From Temnothorax longispinosus (taxonomy: Eukaryota; Arthropoda; Insecta; Hymenoptera; Formicidae), in contig NC_092359.1 of the NCBI RefSeq assembly GCF_030848805.1, positions 62,001-126,000 on the forward strand: a stretch of 64,000 bases of DNA. The letters run 5' to 3'. The notes below the pieces were generated by a model. That model searched no databases. It saw nothing but the letters and a program-made list of their open reading frames with translations, and was not told the origin of the DNA. The translations under genes were made by a program, and so were the position numbers. Each line of letters starts with the position of its first letter. Within the stretch, counting starts at the first letter, position 1. Positions 49,573 to 60,173 of this stretch are shown in pieces.

Positions 49573-50687
49573 TTACACAATCATTTCCAGCTCTCGGGCA
49601 TAGTCTATCGCGAGTGTTGCCAATTCAGAACTCGGGATAGGCTCCTCGGATTTTTTCTCGCTAGTCGTGGTAAAATAAAAATAGCCGTCCTTTGACAGAT
49701 TCCAGTTCTTTTTGGTGGCAAACGCTTTTATGTCTTTCTCCGTGGTTAAATTGAGCATCCTTGCGGCATCCTGAATGGAAATTTTGTCGTATGCGCTTTC
49801 CATGCACGCGCCAATCTCGTCGCGAACGGTATTTAATAAAATGTCTATGAAGAAATTGTAGGATGCGGCGGGCACGTTACCCTTGGCCAGGAAAATCTTG
49901 TTGTACGAACCCTCCATCAAATACTGCTCCAAGCTTAGAGGATGCCTTATATAAACGTTTGACTGTATCTGATCGGACGGCAGGAGTTCCAGTTCCGTGT
50001 GAAATTCCGCGACGCGATTTTGCGACAGCAGAAACAAGAGATTGAGACCGAGAAGCTGATATTTGTAAGCCGACTCCATTAAACCGGATTTATAATCGAA
50101 ATAGTAACACTTTAATTGCGCCATGTATCTCTCGAAGGAAGGTATATCCTCAGTGGCGATGCTCCATTGCGCTCCGATTTCCAATATGTCTCCTGCGGTT
50201 CAAACAAGATATATAAAAAGTCACTTATGTATGTGAAACACTTAGCTTACTAACGATTAACGTACTTGCGATTAATAATTCATTTTGACTGGCCGTGCTA
50301 TTTGACGTCGGGAGGAACATCAGGTGAGTGAGACCGATCTGTGCATGAAAATTATTACCAACGTGTCAATATTATATTATATTACACTATCTATACTGTG
50401 CTATCAAACAAAATGCTACATATCTAAAAGCTGAAAAATTCGAAAACAAAGTCGCGACGGCAAATGATGACAATCCATTTCGACAATCCACAAGAGCGGT
50501 GAGAGGTTATGAGGTATAAGATTGCTTATCAACAATTATCTCGCTCGATACTACGAATCAAGTATGTAATGTAAATTACCTTCAATTGGTTGAGCACGTC
50601 GCCACATTTCTTCAAATTGCACGGTGTTCTTGTCCATTCGCGTTTTAAATTCTGATATGAGGCAACAACATCCTCGAGGGCTGCCAT
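49573..50687 (-). CDS. Rpn12: 26S proteasome regulatory subunit Rpn12 (PSMD8)
   Basis: Three exons: 50687-50580, 50338-50266, 50192-49573 (TAA). They total 801 nt, 266 aa, the normal length. Lid subunit of the 19S regulatory particle, assembled last via its C-terminal helix. Seen: MAALEDVVASYQNLKREW, LKCYYFDYKSGLMESAYKY, and the PCI-type winged-helix region (RDEIGACMESAYDKISIQDA, about 155-225). It ends YARELEMIV. Starts 1.7 kb from the divergent eEF1-gamma gene, with the fold-back hub in between. Complete and intact. Confidence 0.97.
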
Positions 50688-50812
50688 CTTTAATCTCACA
50701 TCTCACCACGAAACACGATACATCGAGATCGAGATAATATGCCAGTTTCTTTTAGCTGCACTGGCTGAACTGGTGCACACTAGTGCAGTAAGTTAGAGTA
50801 GTAAGGTCTCAC

Positions 50813-51015
50813 TCTTGAGGCCAATTCCACTGAGCGCGTCACGCGATCTTATTGGTATTCGTCACTTAAGTTAACTAACTGGTGTGACCGACGCGTCACG
50901 CGTCGCGCCCAACCATCAAACATCCCATTTCATTACATTCTTGTGACGGAATCGAAATGGGATGTTTGATTGGATGACGCGACGCGTGACGCGCTCAGTG
51001 GAAACTCAGCCTAAG
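50813..51015. mobile_element. Fold-back element with TTCCACTGAGCGCGTCACGC arms
   Basis: About 200 bp. Arms CTGAGCGCGTCACGCG / CGCGTGACGCGCTCAG, and inner AACCATCAAACATCCCATTT / AAATGGGATGTTTGATTGG around a loop of about 25 bp. Confidence 0.88.
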
Positions 51016-51021
51016 TATCTA

Positions 51022-51263
51022 AGCCCCTTGCACAATGCCAGACAACAGGCAATAGGAACAGGAAATAACCAAAAAATCGTTAATTACAACCTAAAAGTTT
51101 AAATGCTATGATTGGTTGGCAACAGGCAATAGGCACAAAATTTCCAACGTGACGGAAACTCTGTGTCTATTGCCTGTGTCACTGTTTATTCTGCATTTAT
51201 ACATGATTTCTGATTTCTATTCCCTGTTCCTATTGCCTGTTGCCTGGCATTGTGCAAGAGGCT
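51022..51263. mobile_element. 243-bp palindromic element, copy 2
   Basis: Nearly identical to 42754-42996 in the same orientation: about eight differences including one indel, by eye. Ends AGCCCCTTGCACAATGCCAG and GCATTGTGCAAGAGGCT, flanked by TA. Nested inside the 50744-51450 element. Confidence 0.92.
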
Positions 51264-51273
51264 TAACTTATTG

Positions 51274-51400
51274 GCTGCGTTCAGCAGACACAACTGTTGA
51301 GTTCGTCTTATCAACACTCCGCGTTGATTGGTTGGCTCTAAAAGTAAAAGCCAATCACGTTCGACTGCTACTGAGCGGCTTGGTCTGCTGAACGCGCCCA
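51274..51400. mobile_element. Fold-back element with GCGTTCAGCAGAC ends
   Basis: 127 bp. Arms GCTGCGTTCAGCAGAC / GTCTGCTGAACGC, and inner CGTTGATTGGTTGGCT / AGCCAATCACGTTCG around AAAAGT. Confidence 0.85.
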
Positions 51401-51579
51401 TTGTACCAGTTCAGCCCAGCTCAGTCAGTGCAGCTAAAAGAAACAGACCAAATATGATCTCATTGTCAGATATGACGGGAAAAGCTCCAGGGTTTTAGTG
51501 AAAATTATAAAAATGGACACATTTACTAGATTTCGACAAATGAAATTTTAGATACTCTAGTGTGTTTCCTCACTTTTGT

Positions 51580-51740
51580 AATGCGGGGTCTACACGGCGA
51601 GTCGTGGGTCGTGGGTCGTGGGTCGTGGGTCGTGAGTCGTAGGACGTGACCACGCACAATCGATTATTCTCCTCAACGTCGATTGTGCATGGTCACGTCT
51701 TACGACTCACGACTTTGCGACTCGCCGTGTAGACCCAGCA
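51580..51740. mobile_element. Fold-back element with GGGTCTACACGGCGAGTCG ends and internal GTCGTGG repeats
   Basis: 161 bp. Arms AATGCGGGGTCTACACGGCG / CGCCGTGTAGACCCAGCATT. The left arm has five GTCGTGG/GTCGTGA heptamers (51601-51637) where the right arm has two ACGACTC units, so one arm has expanded. Inner CGATTATTC / TCGATTGTGC pair. Confidence 0.88.
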
Positions 51741-51795
51741 TTACTGTTACAAAAAAGTGTGTGTCCGGGGCTTTAAGCCAGTGAAACTCAAGCAG

Positions 51796-52040
51796 TAAGC
51801 AAATCAGCCAATCACAGTCAAGGTCAAGAACTAAGCGGTAGCGAATCCATACCGTTGATTTCTTATGCTAGGTCTACAATGCAAGTCGTAAAGTCGTGAG
51901 TCATAAGAATTGTCCAATCACAATTGAATTTGAGGAGAATAATCGACTGTGATTGGTCAATTCTTACGACTCAAGACTTTACGACTCGCATTGTAGACCT
52001 AGCATAAGAGTTCTTGACTGTGATTGGCTGATTTGCTTAA
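51796..52040. mobile_element. Fold-back element with another (51862-52009) inserted at its centre
   Basis: The outer arms TAAGCAAATCAGCCAATCAC and GTGATTGGCTGATTTGCTTA are near-perfect inverses. The inner element starts CTTATGCTAGGTCTACAATG and ends CATTGTAGACCTAGCATAAG, with TCCAATCACA / TGTGATTGGTC inside. The inner one shares GTCTACA, AAGTCGTGAGTC and GAATAATCGACT with 51580-51740, so it is a second copy of that family. Confidence 0.9.
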
Positions 52041-52383
52041 GGCCATTGCACGTAACCAAGTTTTAGTCATAATCGTAAGGCCGTAAGAAAATAGACCACG
52101 CACATTCGATTATTCTTCTTGAGCTCGAAGAATAATCGAGTTAAGTTTTTCTATGTGCCACGGGAACGCGCTCATCATTGAAGAATCATGAGATATGAAT
52201 ATCTAGATGCACATATGAGGGGTTCGGTCTGAAAGTGCCTAACTTCAGGCGCGAGGGCGCAACCAGCGGCAAGTGTGTTACTCGCATTTGTGACGTACTT
52301 CGCGATGCGCGTTTGTTCAAGTAGGGCGATCTTTACCGGCCTTCTACTTCCTTGTGTACTTCCTCTTCTCGTGACTTGATACG

Positions 52384-53788
52384 ATGGCGTCCGGAGTAAG
52401 TAGCTTTCACGCGGTTTTTCACCGGTCAGCATCCGCGTCGTGGCGCGCCAACGCCGGCGCTAAATTGTCGGGAAACGAAGCCTACATAATGCCTTATCCG
52501 TTACACTATGAATTTTTTCCAGATTCTCTACACGTACCCGGAAAATTTCCGAGCCTATAAGGCTCTGATAGCGGCTCAGTTCTCCGGCACTCAGATCAAA
52601 GTTGCCCAAGACTTCGTTTTCGGCGAGACTAACAAGAGCGAAGCGTTTCTCAAGAAGTTTCCGTTGGGAAAGGTAAATAGAATCATTCGCGAACGATTAC
52701 TTTCGCTCGACTTTCTCATGAATCTGTTAATTTCATTTTATTTTGTGTGCAGTACGTGTAGTTGACATGCTGTTTCTCTTGTCACATATGACGAGAACCT
52801 ATAAAATACTTTATTAATGGTACTTTTGATTTATAACAAATTATTGTAAAATACTATCCAGATAATGTTCTTTTTTTACGTTTCAACTGTTCTCATGATT
52901 TTCATATTTAGAGTATTCTATATAAAAATATAACGTTTCATATGGTATGGTTAGAATAATATTTGATGCTAATATTCTTACACATTATAGGAATGTCTTT
53001 TATTCAACTTTGCATAATAGACTAAGTAGAATAATGCAATGATTAATTTTTTATATTGGAAGTGAATAAGAAAAAGTAAAGGAAGAAGAATAGAAGAGCA
53101 GCAGAGAAGGGTGCAGAGAAAAGAGAGAAAGTTTTTATATACAAGTGTTTATAAATTGTCAATTTATTAGTAACGTGGAATACAAGCACCTTTCTCAGTT
53201 GCGCTACCTGTACAAATTATAATATTTTAATGATAGAAAACATTTCTCAACATATGTACAATTTTTAAGGTCCCAGCGTTTGAAACATGTGATGGAACAT
53301 ATATCGCGGAAAGCAATGCAATTGCTTATTATGGTGAGATTTCTAAAAAAAAATATGTATATTTTTTTATTTTCTTCTGTTATTTATTTATAAAACATAT
53401 GCCATATTTATAGTGGCTAATGAACAATTGAGAGGAAAAACTGATATTGAACGCTCGTTGGTTATCCAATGGCTGGGCTTTGCTGATTCTGAAATTCTTC
53501 CTGCCAGCTGCGCTTGGGTATTTCCTTTACTTGGAATAATGCCATATCATAAACAGGTATTATTGAAACATTTTTTCTGTATTAGTCACATCATTGATTT
53601 GATCTTGCATACATGTATCCTCCTTCAAAGGCAAAATTGGCATAATTACATAGCCATTTTTTGTAACTCAGAGAGGTAGATTAAACTTATATGCGTATTA
53701 TATTTACATGCTTATATAAATGGCATGTGTTTTTACAATATCGCATATACATTTGTCTTAGTACAATTATACTATTTATGCTCACGCG

Positions 53789-53832
<44 letters not shown>

Positions 53833-55475
53833 AAAATTATAATGTAAAACGCTAATATAACATTGGTTGATTAAATTTATATAATTCCTTTTAGACTGTA
53901 GAGCATGCTAAGGAGGACATAAATAAAGCACTCACTGCTTTAAACTCTCATTTGCTTACACGGACTTATTTAGTGGGAGAACGATTGACTCTGGCGGATA
54001 TCTGTGTAGCTATGACATTGCTGCATTTGTATCAATATATTCTTGAACCGGAGCTACGTAAGCCTTATCAGAATGTAAATCGATGGTTTCAAACGGTCAT
54101 CTATCAACCTGAATCCATTGCTGTAATTGGTGCCTTTAAACTGGCGGATAAGACTATTGAATATGATCCTAAGAAATTTGCAGAAACTCAGGGAAAGGTT
54201 ATTAATAAACTATATTAATGCGCGCGCGCGTGTGTGTGTTAATACAGTAAAGATTATATATAATACATCGTAAATTACCTTATACAGAGTTCGAAAAAAG
54301 AAAAAAAGGAGAAAGAGTCCAAGAAGGAAGCAAAGGAGCCAAAAGAACCCAAGGAGTCGAAGAAAGAATCTAAAGTTGTAGCAGATAAAACCCCAGCAGT
54401 AGAAGACGAAGCCGACGCAACGGAAGAGGCTTTAGCTGCCGAGCCGAAAAAGACGAATCCGTTTGCTTCGATGCCTAAAAGCTCGTTTGACCTTGATGAT
54501 TTTAAACGATTTTACTCCAATGAAGATGAATCTAAATCGATTCCTTATTTCTGGCAGAAGTTCGACTCGGAAAATTATAGTATTTGGCTCAGCGAATACA
54601 AGTACAATAATGAACTAACTAAGGTATGCTTAGGTACTTGTTTGAGAAATATTTGAAGAATTGAAAAGTATTGTATACTTAATTAACATATGTTCCTCTT
54701 GTGGTTGTGTAGGTTTTCATGTCCTGCAATTTAATCAGTGGTATGTATCAGCGGTTAGATTCGTTGAGAAAAGGTGCATTTGCCAGTGCCTGTATATTCG
54801 GGAAAGATAACGACAATACGATCAGTGGCATTTGGGTCTGGCGGGGACAAGATCTTGTTTTTACGGTACGTTTTGTGCAAGCATAGTTTGAATGAATATA
54901 CATATATGAAGGGTATAGGAGAAAAACAATCAATATCCATTCGGAGTAATTCCAAGAAAAATGCAATTTTAAGTTTTAAGACATCAGATAACTTTAGCAA
55001 GTTATTGAAAAAAGTACTGAATGTAAGAACGGATAGTGTGTTTACATTGTATGTTGGAATCTGATGGTTCTTCCTCACAAGTGCGTAGATTATGATCGTT
55101 TTTTCCCCAGCACGGTCCATCTCGGCTTTATTTCCAATGAATTGTAACTGTTTTTTTTTTTATCAAAACAGATAAGGATTATGAAAGTTCTTTAAAAATG
55201 CTACACGATAGCATGATTAGATCAATTTTGACAAAAAGTAGTTTTCCCTTGTACTCTTCGTGTGTGTGTGTAAAGAATATTTGTGAGTAAAAAGTAAATA
55301 TACATTTCTTTTTTTTTAGCTGAGTCCAGATTGGCAAGTGGATTACGAATCTTACAATTGGACAAAACTTGATCCATCTAAAGAAGAAACAAAGGAGTTG
55401 GTCAAGCAATATTTTAGTTGGACCGGCACAGACAAAGGAGGACGCAAATTCAATCAAGGAAAAGTTTTCAAGTAA
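52384..55475 (+). CDS. eEF1gamma: Elongation factor 1-gamma (eEF1Bgamma)
   Basis: Eight exons: 52384-52395, 52523-52672, 53270-53333, 53414-53556, 53895-54197, 54288-54623, 54713-54865, 55320-55475 (TAA). They total 1317 nt, 438 aa, against 437 in human. The first exon encodes only MASG. A GST N-terminal fold (ILYTYPENFRAYKALIAAQF) and GST C-terminal fold (about 75-225) are followed by a Lys/Glu-rich linker (KKEKKEKESKKEAKEPKEPK). The EF1G domain (TNPFASMPKSSFDLDDFKRF through GGRKFNQGKVFK) ends the protein. It anchors the eEF1B GTP-exchange complex that recharges eEF1A. The donor after 54197 is weak (gttatt). Complete. Confidence 0.98.
53791..53830. repeat. (CA)n microsatellite
   Basis: About 40 bp of pure CA in an eEF1-gamma intron, 65 bp before the next acceptor. 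Confidence 0.96.
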
Positions 55476-55795
55476 ACCTTGAATCAAATAAGATAAAATA
55501 AAAATAACCCTATTCGAATGAAATAAATCTAAAGAAATGATAAAAAGTTTACATATGCCCTTAAAAATCCTGCATTTAAGAGGATAAAAATCAGCACCCA
55601 AGATCTCTTTCGCCTAAATACATATTCCTTTCCCTCAATCTTTACTTAATATGAAATCGTTTGTATACATAGTCCATCTACATTGCTTTATCGCTTTATA
55701 ATATATATTTTTAGTTTTCAAAAAGAGATTTTATCGCGTATGTGAATACACATACGTATGATATACACTCACTCACTCACTCACACACCTCTCTT

Positions 55796-55828
<33 letters not shown>

Positions 55829-56638
55829 CTCTCTCACGCACGCACACAACATACATATACAAACGCGCGTATCATACGTGTGTATTTATATATAATATAA
55901 ATGTAATAAAGATAAATATTTAGAATTTATATTATGCAGAAAATTTTCATTACTATTTTCATATTCACGATTTTGTTTATTATTTTTCATATACATCTCC
56001 AATTATCATTCTCGATCAGTCAATACCAGCTGTGAATTCTTAAATTGAGTGAATCTCCGATTGGAAAAGATATGACATATGCATGTACAAGTAGAAGAAA
56101 CTGATATTTTGCGCTGTTAAATTTACGAAAAAATTTATGTAATAATTTTATTGTGCGTGTATCATTTTGTCGCAGTCAATGACCATTTGATTTGGTATTT
56201 TCACGAGAGATGATACAATACTTGGATTATATCCATGTATATTTTCCATTCTGAGTTTAAGAATTGTTATATATGTAACATATGTATGTACTTAATACAT
56301 GCTTAACGTTTTAAAAAGCTATATGGATAATTTCTTTGATATCGATATAAACATGTATTTTCACAGAAATAAATTGGATATTGTTAAAGTCCTAAAACGA
56401 CACGTTCTATCTTCTCAACTCTCAACTGATAAAAATACTTATATATTAATTAAACAAACGAAGAATATTGAATAATTTTTTATTTAAACAAAAGTTGCGA
56501 GTTATTTTACAAGGTACTAGGATAATTTTGCTCGACGACATAAAATATACAGCAACAAAGTTTGTTTCGTAACAAAGATTCATGGTTTATTGCATATTTA
56601 CAATATACAATTTAATATGAAAATATTTCTACTGATTC
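55476..56638. other. Convergent spacer, 3' UTRs of eEF1-gamma and mL49
   Basis: 1.16 kb of AT-rich sequence. It contains CACT/CT-rich tracts (55768-55838) and several AATAAA motifs (for example 55497-55502 and 55522-55527 just after the eEF1-gamma stop). Nothing coding. Confidence 0.65.
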
Positions 56639-57256
56639 TTAGAAGCCTTTCATGTCCATCCATTCTTTAACACGACTAACGCAGTCACCTTTAAATTTAA
56701 TTATACCTGCAAATTCGTGTATCTGACTAGCAACTTTTTTTCTCATACGTTCCTCTAGGAATCGCTTCATATCGCGTTCCAATGCCCATATATCTCCTTG
56801 AATTTTAGTAATCTCTGTAACTTTTTTAGCTCCTCTGAGATTTCTAGTCAAATACACAGGCTGCATGTAGTTTTTTGTACGTTCCACAAAATAGGAATAA
56901 TCCGTGGGCAAGGCTGTTAAACAGAGAGAGAAAAAAAAAGAAAATGCGTTACTCCAAGGTGCTACCCAAGTACATGCATTTTTTTTATGCAAAAGATGCG
57001 ATGTACGAATAAAATGTATTTAATATTTGTCGATTACCAGACGCTGGTTTATAGCCGGATGAGAATTTGATATCTCCAGTAGCTGGTTTAGGTATAATTT
57101 TGTATCTGAGGACACGCTCTACATATTTCCACTCGGTTGGGTCTTTTGTTATCTCGTAATCTGTATAATCTTCAGGTGTTGTATATTTGGAAGACGATTT
57201 ATAACTACCCCATCTCTGTTGAATCTGAAAGACAAAAGTGATTTGTAAGAAGCTTC

Positions 57257-57288
<32 letters not shown>

Positions 57289-57960
57289 TACATTGATAAT
57301 GTCAATATTTATATTAACTTGGGCAAGTTGATACAATTAATCGCTATTCAGGTAACAAACGCGAAAATCTTTGTATGTTTATGATAGACTTGTAAAAATA
57401 ATATTTCTCATACATATGATAAAACGATGATATATTTATACATGATTTTTCATTACACGAACCGTTGAAGAACTCTACATTCGTAGACAGTGATACTTGT
57501 TAATAAAAGTTGGCTCGCGCGAGACGGATATTTTCACAGATATTAATCGAATTGATGACAATGATGACGATATGTCATCAAACCTTTCACCGCGGCCGGG
57601 TTGAGCCGTCGGTCGTCTCGTCCCGACTGTCCGCTCAAGTGCGCTTAACGGCGATCGATCGACATTGCGCGGGCAATAACAATAACAACAAATACGCCCA
57701 TGACTATTTGGCGAGAATGGGGAGAGAAAGAGAAAGAGAGAGACCCTTTGATGACGATGTCGTCCCAAAGGTATGCCGAGGTTAACGCGTGGTAGAAAGT
57801 CACGCTGCGAACTCGTCTCGAGAAATCTGTCACGTACCTGAGGCCCCAGGAACGCGACTCGCGACGTCGCGGCGCGATACAGGGGCTGCACAGGCACAGG
57901 CCTCGGAAATTGCGGGATCGCCGCGAGGTTACCGCGTGCGAGAATCCGAAGGGCGGCCAT
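56639..57960 (-). CDS. mRpL49: Mitochondrial large ribosomal subunit protein mL49 (MRPL49)
   Basis: Three exons: 57960-57838, 57224-57038, 56913-56639 (TAA). They total 585 nt, 194 aa. The basic N-terminus MAALRILARG is a likely mitochondrial presequence. The core matches mL49: DPTEWKYVERVL, GYKPASALPTDYSYFVERT, NYMQPVYLTRNLRGAKK, EITKIQGDIWALERDMKRFL. It ends VKEWMDMKGF. It is a component of the 39S mitoribosome with an eIF1-like fold. Its start lies in the CpG-rich segment from which the large (+) gene also begins, so the two probably share a bidirectional promoter. Confidence 0.92.
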
Positions 57961-60173
57961 TTTGGGGACTTTGGTAAATAAGGGTCGATCGGTCGGTCGA
58001 CCGTCGAGCCGTCGAGTCTCGAGTCTCGAGTGTCGCGGCGGTGTCGGTGAGACGGTGGCCGCCATTGATGCGCACCGTACGGGTACGGGCGTACGCGTAC
58101 GACGTACGACACGACGGGCGCGTCCTCCCTTTCGTGCTCTCTTTCGTCAGCGCGGCCGAGTCGCCGTCCGCCGAGTGCCGAGTCTGGAGCGCGAGTCTCG
58201 TATCGCGGGCAACCGCGTGCAAACTCGCGCCGCTATTCGTTTTTCTCGCTCGGGCATCAGGCCCGTGAGGCCCGTGGCCCGTGGCCCGTGGCCACCGCTG
58301 CTGCCGCCGCCGCCGCCGCCGCCGTCGTCGACAACGACAAGGCCGACGAAGGCGACGAAGCCAATTTCGATAGGTAGTAGATAAACGTGGCTGTGCGCTC
58401 GCGCTCGCTAATTTAAACGCGATACGTGCTACGTGCTAGTTGCTACGTGCTACGCTAAAATCCGCGTTGTAACGCGGGGTCAGTTAGCGCGCACGCACCG
58501 TAGCGTGCCGTGCCGTGCCGTGCCGTGCCGTAACGTTCCGAGTAGCGGTGGCCGGAGCCGGAGCGGACGGTGCTCAAGGCTCAAGCCGCTCAAGGCGCAG
58601 CGACGCAGCCAGCGGGAATCGGGATAAAGTGAGGTGAGGTGAGGTGAGAGTGGAGTGGTGTGGTGTGGTGAGGCGAGGCGAAGTGAGAACGCAGCTAGTG
58701 GCCGTCGTTATCTCTCTCTCAACACCCGGCGTAGCGACGCTCGCGGCAGTGCGCGTGCTCTTTTTAAGCTTTTTAAACTGGCATCGATTCAGGAGCCGGC
58801 TCGGCGTGGCGCGACCGCTCCGCTCAGGATCTCGACCGGGCGGTGAAACGGCACGGGGCACGGGCACGGGGGTGCAAGTGGCCTTAGCAAGCGAGCATCG
58901 TGAGCAACGCTTCACGCACTTGACGGCGCGGCGCGGTGCCTTGTTATCGCGAACAGACTATGCTCCTGGGAGAAGCCGTGCGCCACGGCCGTCAGGTGGC
59001 GGTAGCCGGGACACAGTGCGACTGGGACTGGGACGGCGCATAGACACCCTGCAACGGGACTGTCTTTTCCACGGGGATTGCTGCCCGCGTTCTCTCGCGA
59101 TCACCACGGACCTACGGCAGGATTTTCGATCCCCAAGGTAAGTTCTAAGCGTCACGAGGGTCGCGAGGGAGCCGACGATCGGCCGTCGCCGCGGGCCTGC
59201 CGCGTCGCATCGCGTCGCGTCGCGTCGCGATCTCGAAAGCCCGACTGCCCGAGCCCGAGTCGAGCGCCGACCTTTTGTTTATTCGTGGCGATTTTTTCCC
59301 GACGGTTTGTCGCGACGATTTCGTCGCCTTCCCGGAGAGGCCCGACCCGATTTCTCGGCTCGATAGTTAGCGTGTGACGTGCGCATTCTCGCAAACGCGG
59401 AATCGCCGCGATCGGCTGGCCGCGAGCCGAGATATCGCGCGAAATATTTCAGTCGCGGTACCGCGAGCGGCGCGGCGGAGTGGCGAGTGGCGAGCGCAGC
59501 GAGCGAGCGAGCGAGGCTGAGGCGCTCCGTGCATCCGTGTGCTAACGCAAAGTTTGTCACGTAATTTTTCTGGTCGCCAGGGCCGCATCTATCCACCCCG
59601 CTCGCTATCTCTCTCTCTCTCTCTCTGCCTCTTCGCCTCGCGATTCGTGACTTGAGACTCCGTGCTCCGTGCGGCACGTTGTCTTTGCTCCCCGTCGCCC
59701 TTTCGCGACGAGAGATGCGCTCTCCCAATGCCCGATGCCTGCCTCTCGCGGCCCCTCGATCCTCGACCGTGCTTCGCCAAATCGTGCGTTTCGCACCGCG
59801 CGAAATGGTATCGCGCGCTCGCGTTGCGCTCACGACTCCTTGCCGTTGCAAAACGTGGATATTGACTCGCCATTTTACTTTTACATCCTAGTCCATCTTT
59901 TCATCGATATTTACAAATGTCAGATATTTCGGTAGTTTCTTCGCGTACGTACTTATATCTTGTACTGTTCACTGTCGAGTCTTTTGCTCCAAGCTTCCTT
60001 CTCGAGCTCAGAAAGCTTTCTCGCGATCGTTTCTTAATAACGTTCCAACGATCGTGTAACGGTTGCCGTAATACGTTGCGTTGTAATATTTAGACGATGA
60101 GTTGAGAGAGGGAGAGACAGCTGTTTAGAAAATATAAATGACGTTACAGGAGCCTAATGTGGGTGGAAGTGAG
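57961..60173 (+). promoter_or_regulatory. CpG-island bidirectional promoter and non-coding first exon of the large (+) gene
   Basis: 2.2 kb, strongly CpG-rich from 57.9 to 59.8 kb. A consensus donor CCCCAAG|gtaagt (exon end 59140) and an acceptor GTTACAG at 60143-60149 suggest a spliced leader. Short direct repeats abound: CCGTG units near 58510-58530, GTGAG units near 58630-58660, CGCGT near 59205-59228. The many GC-rich ORFs on both strands are composition artefacts; none resembles a known protein. Confidence 0.55.

Larger units (their letters stand above)
50744..51450. mobile_element. Fold-back element split by three later insertions
   Basis: The left arm at 50744-50800 (AGTTTCTTTTAGCTGCACTG, CTGAACTGGTGCA) has its inverse at 51406-51450 (ACCAGTTCAGCCCAGCTCAG, CAGTGCAGCTAAAAGAAAC). 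Between them sit 50813-51015, 51022-51263 and 51274-51400, each a complete palindrome. The arm resembles 32857-32991, so this is probably the oldest layer of the stack. Confidence 0.82.
50688..52383. other. Divergent promoter interval filled by the third fold-back hub
   Basis: 1.7 kb between the Rpn12 and eEF1-gamma start codons. From 50744 to about 52170 it is a chain of nested palindromic elements, leaving only about 60 bp (Rpn12 side) and about 210 bp (eEF1-gamma side) of plain sequence for promoters. A pyrimidine-rich stretch just before the eEF1-gamma ATG (CTTCTACTTCCTTG, 52340-52353, and CTTCCTCTTC, 52359-52368) is the kind of 5' TOP-like leader typical of translation-factor genes. Confidence 0.6.

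Noticed and set aside
42849..51391. Similar ORFs at 42849-43073 and 51116-51391
   Set aside because: They are translations of the two copies of the same palindromic element, not a gene family.
55179..55601. 140-codon minus-strand ORF at the 3' end of eEF1-gamma
   Set aside because: Antisense shadow of the last exon plus 3' UTR; hydrophobic AT-driven composition.
57475..59873. Many long GC-rich ORFs around the mL49/large-gene promoter
   Set aside because: CpG-island composition suppresses stops; only the segment holding the mL49 first exon is real.
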